A stretch of 64,000 nucleotides of DNA from positions 124,001 to 188,000 of the forward strand of contig JACKCT010000002.1 in NCBI GenBank assembly GCA_020633895.1. The letters run 5' to 3'. Made by a program: the position numbers and the translations under genes. Below are positions 63,289-64,000 of this stretch, one piece after another (position 1 is the stretch's first letter; every line of letters starts with the position of its first letter). The stretch is from Deltaproteobacteria bacterium (GTDB taxonomy: Bacteria > Lernaellota > Lernaellaia > JACKCT01). The notes under the pieces were generated by a model. The model saw nothing but the letters and a program-made list of their open reading frames with translations. It did not search any database and was not told the DNA's origin.

Positions 63289-64000
63289 ATGACAAACGCA
63301 TTCGAACTGCATCCCGGGTATGTGAAGCCGTTTGAAGAGGTCCTGGCCGACGTGCGCGCCGGCGAGGTGGTCGGTCGCGACAATGTGCGCATCGCGTATG
63401 AGGTCGTGGGTGACAAAGGGCCGGTGATCGCGCTGGCCAACGGCTTGGGCGGGCGGTTGTATGCCTGGCTGCCGCTGATCGAATCCCTGCGCGACCGCTA
63501 TCGCTTCGTGACGTGGGATTACCGGGGCCTGTTCGCCTCCGAGTCGAATCTGACCGGCCCGGCGATGGGCATTCCCCGCCACGCGGACGATCTGGCCGCC
63601 GTGCTGGACGCCGAGGGCATCGACGCCGCTCACCTATGCGGCTGGTCGATGGGCGTGCAGGTGAGCCTGGAGTTCGCCACCCGATTCCCGGAGCGCGTCA
63701 AGAGCCTGATCCTCATCAACGGCACCTACGGCCAGGTCTTCTCCACCGCGTTTCAGCCGTTCTTTCAGATCCCGGTGCAGCACACGCGACTGCATTCGCT
63801 GGTGGAACTGGCGGTGAAGTTCCCGTTTGTCGTTCAGGGGGTGATGCGTACTTCGCTGTTGACGGTGGAGGCGCTCTTTCATCTGAGCCGTCGCCTCGGG
63901 CAGGAATCCCATCCGCTGGTGGCGCTGGGACTGCGGCAGTATTTGAGCGATATCCTCAACACCCGCGTCGAGAACTATCTCAAGCTCTTTCAGGAGCTGG
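63289..64000 (+). CDS. Alpha/beta hydrolase (3' truncated by window edge)
   Basis: The first 237 residues are in the window; the right edge cuts the gene. Reads MTNAFELHPGYVKPFEEVLA, IALANGLGGRLYAWLPL (oxyanion region), WDYRGLFASE, and the nucleophile elbow LCGWSMGVQVSLEFA with Ser in GWSMG. It is a carboxylic-ester or related hydrolase of the proline-iminopeptidase/menH-like type. ATG 63289 follows the tetR-type gene by 41 bp in the same direction and may belong to its transcript. Catalytic Asp and His cannot be checked. Confidence 0.82.
   Translation, partial: MTNAFELHPGYVKPFEEVLADVRAGEVVGRDNVRIAYEVVGDKGPVIALANGLGGRLYAWLPLIESLRDRYRFVTWDYRGLFASESNLTGPAMGIPRHADDLAAVLDAEGIDAAHLCGWSMGVQVSLEFATRFPERVKSLILINGTYGQVFSTAFQPFFQIPVQHTRLHSLVELAVKFPFVVQGVMRTSLLTVEALFHLSRRLGQESHPLVALGLRQYLSDILNTRVENYLKLFQEL

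Overview
The window looks like chromosome from a high-GC, Gram-negative, free-living and mostly uncultured-type bacterium. Evidence for an outer membrane is an OmpA-family protein and at least eight signal-peptidase-II lipoproteins. These carry a long Asp-rich tract just after the lipid cysteine, a style I associate with myxobacterial/'deltaproteobacterial' and related candidate-phylum genomes. No rRNA, tRNA or strong taxonomic marker is present, so the lineage is an inference. I saw no phage, insertion sequence, CRISPR array or conjugation gene.

Layout. 0-4 kb: tail of a PiT phosphate transporter, then a leftward oxidative pentose-phosphate operon gnd-zwf-pgl. 4-19 kb: large Asp-linker lipoproteins (propeller-like, glycosidase-like, YncE/phosphoesterase, TPR-like) interleaved with PEP carboxylase, a FemAB/BioF2-like acetyltransferase and a GH51 arabinofuranosidase. 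Four genes in this stretch each carry one single-base frameshift. 19-32 kb: a SUMF1-like fusion protein, a COG0523 (CobW/ZigA-like) metallochaperone, an OmpA protein, an SGNH-like protein, an ankyrin protein, an EEP-fold lipoprotein, PhzF and a tandem pair of YHYH lipoproteins. 32-47 kb: housekeeping and metabolic genes (DUF188, EEP nuclease, cobalamin adenosyltransferase, aldo/keto reductase, Ada, ClC channel, membrane-bound sulfatase-fold enzyme, SDR, GT39-like transferase). 47-51 kb: an ArsR repressor followed by four SRPBCC/AHSA1 genes. 51-64 kb: a second copy of the unknown C-terminal domain found at 19-21 kb, a TetR-BVMO-SDR cluster, an acetolactate-decarboxylase-like secreted protein, a dehalogenase-like hydrolase, an Old Yellow Enzyme, RsgA, a methyltransferase, a quinone-oxidoreductase/TetR divergent pair and a truncated alpha/beta hydrolase.

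How genes work together. gnd, zwf and pgl give the whole oxidative pentose-phosphate branch. Three regulator/target units show readable control DNA: ArsR with a 12-bp-arm palindrome over its own promoter, a TetR/BVMO pair with repeats inside and after a consensus promoter, and a TetR/oxidoreductase pair with two perfect 13-bp palindromes placed the same way. The COG0523 gene has a good promoter whose -35 box is overlapped by an inverted repeat, as expected of a metal-responsive repressor. The most novel material is the Asp-tract lipoprotein set and the unrecognised domain of about 475 residues shared by the proteins at 19201-21660 and 51273-52970.
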